Source of the DNA: Mycolicibacterium iranicum
Lineage (GTDB): Bacteria; Actinomycetota; Actinomycetes; Mycobacteriales; Mycobacteriaceae
Assembly: GCF_001650495.1 (NCBI RefSeq)
Contig: NZ_LWCS01000020.1
Span: forward strand, 1 to 64,000
Direction of reading: 5' to 3'
DNA: 64,000 bases
In this document: piece by piece, positions 62,149-64,000 of the stretch
How positions within the stretch are numbered: the stretch's first letter is position 1
Layout of the letters: each line of letters starts with the position of its first letter
The notes under the pieces: generated by a model
The model's database searches: none
Seen by the model: the letters and a program-made list of their open reading frames with translations, nothing else
Told to the model about the DNA's origin: nothing
Position numbers and translations under genes: made by a program

Positions 62149-63573
62149 ATGCGCCTGTCCAGCGTCGATGCCGCCTTCTGGTTCGCTGAAAACCTCAAAT
62201 GGCACATGCACATCGGCGCGATCGCCGTATGCGACCCGTCGGAAGCGCCGGCGTTCAGTTTCGAACTGGTTCGGGACCTGATCGTGAGCCGACTGCCCGA
62301 ACTTCCGCAGTTGCGGTGGCGGGTCGAGGGCGCGCCGCTGGGCCTCGACAGGCCCTACTTCGTCGAAGACGACGACATCGACGTCGACTTCCACATCCGA
62401 CGCATCGGCGTGCCGTCGCCGGGTGGGCGAGCCGAGTTCGACGAACTGGTCGGACGCCTGATGTCGTACAAACTGGACCGGTCGAAACCGTTGTGGGAGC
62501 TGTGGTTCATCGAAGGCCTGGAGAACGGCCGGGTCGCCGTCGTCACGAAGATGCACCATGCGATCGTCGACGGTGTTTCCGGCGCGGGGCTCAGCGAGAT
62601 CCTGCTCGACGTCACACCGGAACCCCGGCAGGCGGCCGTCGATGTGGAGCGCTCGCTCGTCGGCGTGAAACCCCCGCGCCGCGAGGTACAGGCAGTCAAC
62701 GGGTTGATCAACGTGTGGGTCAAGACGCCATATCGGGTTGCTCGGCTGGTCGAACAGGCGGTACGCCAGCAGATCGCCGTCCGCAACATCGACAACAAGC
62801 CGCCGCGCTACTTCGATGCGCCGAAAGTCCGCTTCAACGGCCCGATTTCGCCACATCGCAGGGTCGCGGGGGCAAGCGTGTCGCTGGACCGCGTGAAAGC
62901 CGTCAAGCAGGCATTCGACGTGAAGATCAACGATGTCGTGCTCGCGCTGGTGTCGGGCGCGCTGCGCAGCTACCTCAAAAAGCGAGACGAACTGCCCACC
63001 AAATCCCTCGTCTCCCAGGTTCCCGTGTCGACCCGATCCGAGAAGGACGACACCGTCGGCAATCAGGTCAACGCGATGACCGTGGTGCTCGCCACCGACG
63101 TCGCCGATCCGGCCGAGCGCATCAAAGCGATCTACTCCTACACACAGGGCGCCAAGGAGATGACGAAAGCCCTTACCGCCCACCAGATCATGGGGTACAC
63201 GGAGACGACGCCGCCGGGGTTGCTCGCGCTCGCGTCGCGCGCGTACGCCGCGAGCGGTATCGGCAAGAACATCGCGCCGATGAACGTCGTGATCAGCAAC
63301 GTCCCCGGTCCGACGTTCCCGCTCTACCTCGGGGGTGCGAGGGTCGAGCACCTGATGCCGCTGGGACCGCTGCTGTTCGACGTCGCACTCAACGTGACCT
63401 GCTTCAGCTATTGCGGGTGGATCGATTTCGGGTTCATCACCACGCCCGAGATCGCCGCCGACATCGCGGATCTGGCCGACCAGGTCGAGCCCGCACTACA
63501 CGACCTCGAGGTGGCGGCGGGTATCGTCGTCGACCCCGATCGCAAGCCGCCCCGCAAGCGCGGCAGACCCTAG
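62149..63573 (+). CDS. Wax ester synthase / diacylglycerol acyltransferase (WS/DGAT)
   Basis: A 474-residue acyltransferase with the catalytic HHxxxDG motif at H136-H137...D141 (HHAIVDG) and the start [23 protein letters not shown]. The C-terminal blocks [33 protein letters not shown] are diagnostic. These enzymes make triacylglycerol or wax esters from acyl-CoA for storage. The ATG at 62149 is chosen over a TTG six bases earlier. A 124-base gap separates it from the TetR gene downstream. Confidence 0.92.
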   Translation: MRLSSVDAAFWFAENLKWHMHIGAIAVCDPSEAPAFSFELVRDLIVSRLPELPQLRWRVEGAPLGLDRPYFVEDDDIDVDFHIRRIGVPSPGGRAEFDELVGRLMSYKLDRSKPLWELWFIEGLENGRVAVVTKMHHAIVDGVSGAGLSEILLDVTPEPRQAAVDVERSLVGVKPPRREVQAVNGLINVWVKTPYRVARLVEQAVRQQIAVRNIDNKPPRYFDAPKVRFNGPISPHRRVAGASVSLDRVKAVKQAFDVKINDVVLALVSGALRSYLKKRDELPTKSLVSQVPVSTRSEKDDTVGNQVNAMTVVLATDVADPAERIKAIYSYTQGAKEMTKALTAHQIMGYTETTPPGLLALASRAYAASGIGKNIAPMNVVISNVPGPTFPLYLGGARVEHLMPLGPLLFDVALNVTCFSYCGWIDFGFITTPEIAADIADLADQVEPALHDLEVAAGIVVDPDRKPPRKRGRP

Positions 63574-63697
63574 TGCAAGTGGGCCTGTCCGCCAGTCGAT
63601 CCCGTGCGGGCGGAGTTCACGATCATTAACAGAACGTCACAAACCTACCGGCGGATGACGGGTCGTATCGGCCGCCGCGACTGCGACAATCGTGGGT

Positions 63698-64000
63698 ATG
63701 GACGGTGGTCCCCAACCCAGTCTTCGGGAACGCAAGAAGATGCGTACTCGCGAAACGGTGTTGCGGGAGGCCTTCCGGCTTTTCGAGCGCAACGGCTACG
63801 CGAACACGACCGTCGAACAGATCGCACGAGCCGCCGACGTGTCTCCGCGGACCTTCTTCCGCTACTTTCCGTCCAAGGAATCCCTGCTGGTCTCCGACAA
63901 CTGTGTCGAGCCGATCATCAGTGCCTTCGTTCAGGCCCCCGCTGACCTGTCCCCCGTGGGTGCCTACCGGCACGCGCTGGCCGAGGTGTTCGGAAGGATG
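63698..64000 (+). CDS. TetR-family regulator, N-terminal part (cut by window end)
   Basis: An open frame from ATG 63698 to the last base gives 101 residues with no stop. Residues 8-60 form a TetR HTH (LRERKKMRTRETVLREAFRLFERNGYANTTVEQIARAADVSPRTFFRYFPSKESLL). The ligand domain begins and is then truncated by the window edge. It may regulate the adjacent WS/DGAT gene or a gene beyond the window. Confidence 0.85.
   Translation, partial: MDGGPQPSLRERKKMRTRETVLREAFRLFERNGYANTTVEQIARAADVSPRTFFRYFPSKESLLVSDNCVEPIISAFVQAPADLSPVGAYRHALAEVFGRM

Overview
The window is high-GC DNA from a mycobacterium, probably a rapid-growing Mycolicibacterium-type species. The evidence is a complete type VII secretion locus of the ESX-3 type, PE/PPE and WXG100 genes, a Stf0-type sulfotransferase, a WS/DGAT acyltransferase and many fatty-acid genes. 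From memory, the gene order runs colinear but inverted with M. tuberculosis Rv0312 down to Rv0269c. Landmarks are the Hsp70-like PT-rich protein (Rv0312-like), Rv0310c, Rv0309, Rv0308, sulfatase and Stf0 (Rv0296c/Rv0295c), tam (Rv0294), Rv0293c, ESX-3 (Rv0292 to Rv0282), Rv0276 to Rv0274, Rv0272c, fadE6, fadD2 and the LigD-like polymerase Rv0269c. Several blocks are added relative to that order. No tRNA, rRNA, CRISPR array, transposase or prophage was seen, and no gene-free stretch exceeds about 300 bases.

1-8.4 kb: envelope and lipid functions. These are an Hsp70-like membrane protein with a Thr/Pro tail, a SnoaL-like protein, an ArsR regulator/AHSA1/L,D-transpeptidase-like operon, a PAP2-diacylglycerol-kinase fusion with a perfect palindrome in its divergent promoter, a second PAP2 phosphatase and two tandem paralogues of unknown function.

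8.5-13.6 kb: a sulfation module of sulfatase, Stf0 sulfotransferase, CysD and CysNC. It combines PAPS synthesis, sulfate transfer and sulfate removal in one co-directional run. tam and an alpha/beta hydrolase follow.

15.6-30.25 kb: the whole ESX-3 operon on the minus strand, in the order eccA3-eccB3-eccC3-pe5-ppe4-esxG-esxH-espG3-eccD3-mycP3-eccE3, mostly with overlapping stop and start codons. A good IdeR box lies upstream of eccA3. Two components carry unexpected site losses. MycP3 has Gln, Asp and Gly where the subtilase His, oxyanion Asn and nucleophile Ser should be, and EsxH has Arg where one zinc-site His is expected.

30.3-48.5 kb: lipid and redox metabolism (DUF2236 oxygenase-like, TetR, VOC protein, hydrolase, 2-hydroxyacid dehydrogenase, FadE6, FadD2, SDR, amine-oxidase-like flavoprotein). 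This stretch also has a diguanylate-cyclase-like protein, a complete P450/reductase/ferredoxin operon with a divergent AraC regulator, a LigD-type polymerase and a STAS protein.

48.6-53.4 kb: an accessory decarboxylase cluster. Two UbiD-family enzymes flank an SRPBCC protein on the minus strand. Divergent to them, a DUF2390/TIGR02444 protein overlaps a UbiX-type flavin prenyltransferase gene.

53.4-64 kb: an overlapping pair of acyl-CoA dehydrogenases, a 40-residue exported mini-protein, a purine permease, a CysJ-like diflavin reductase behind a second IdeR-like box, a MFS/TetR pair with a divergent LysR gene, a WS/DGAT acyltransferase, and a TetR gene cut by the window edge.
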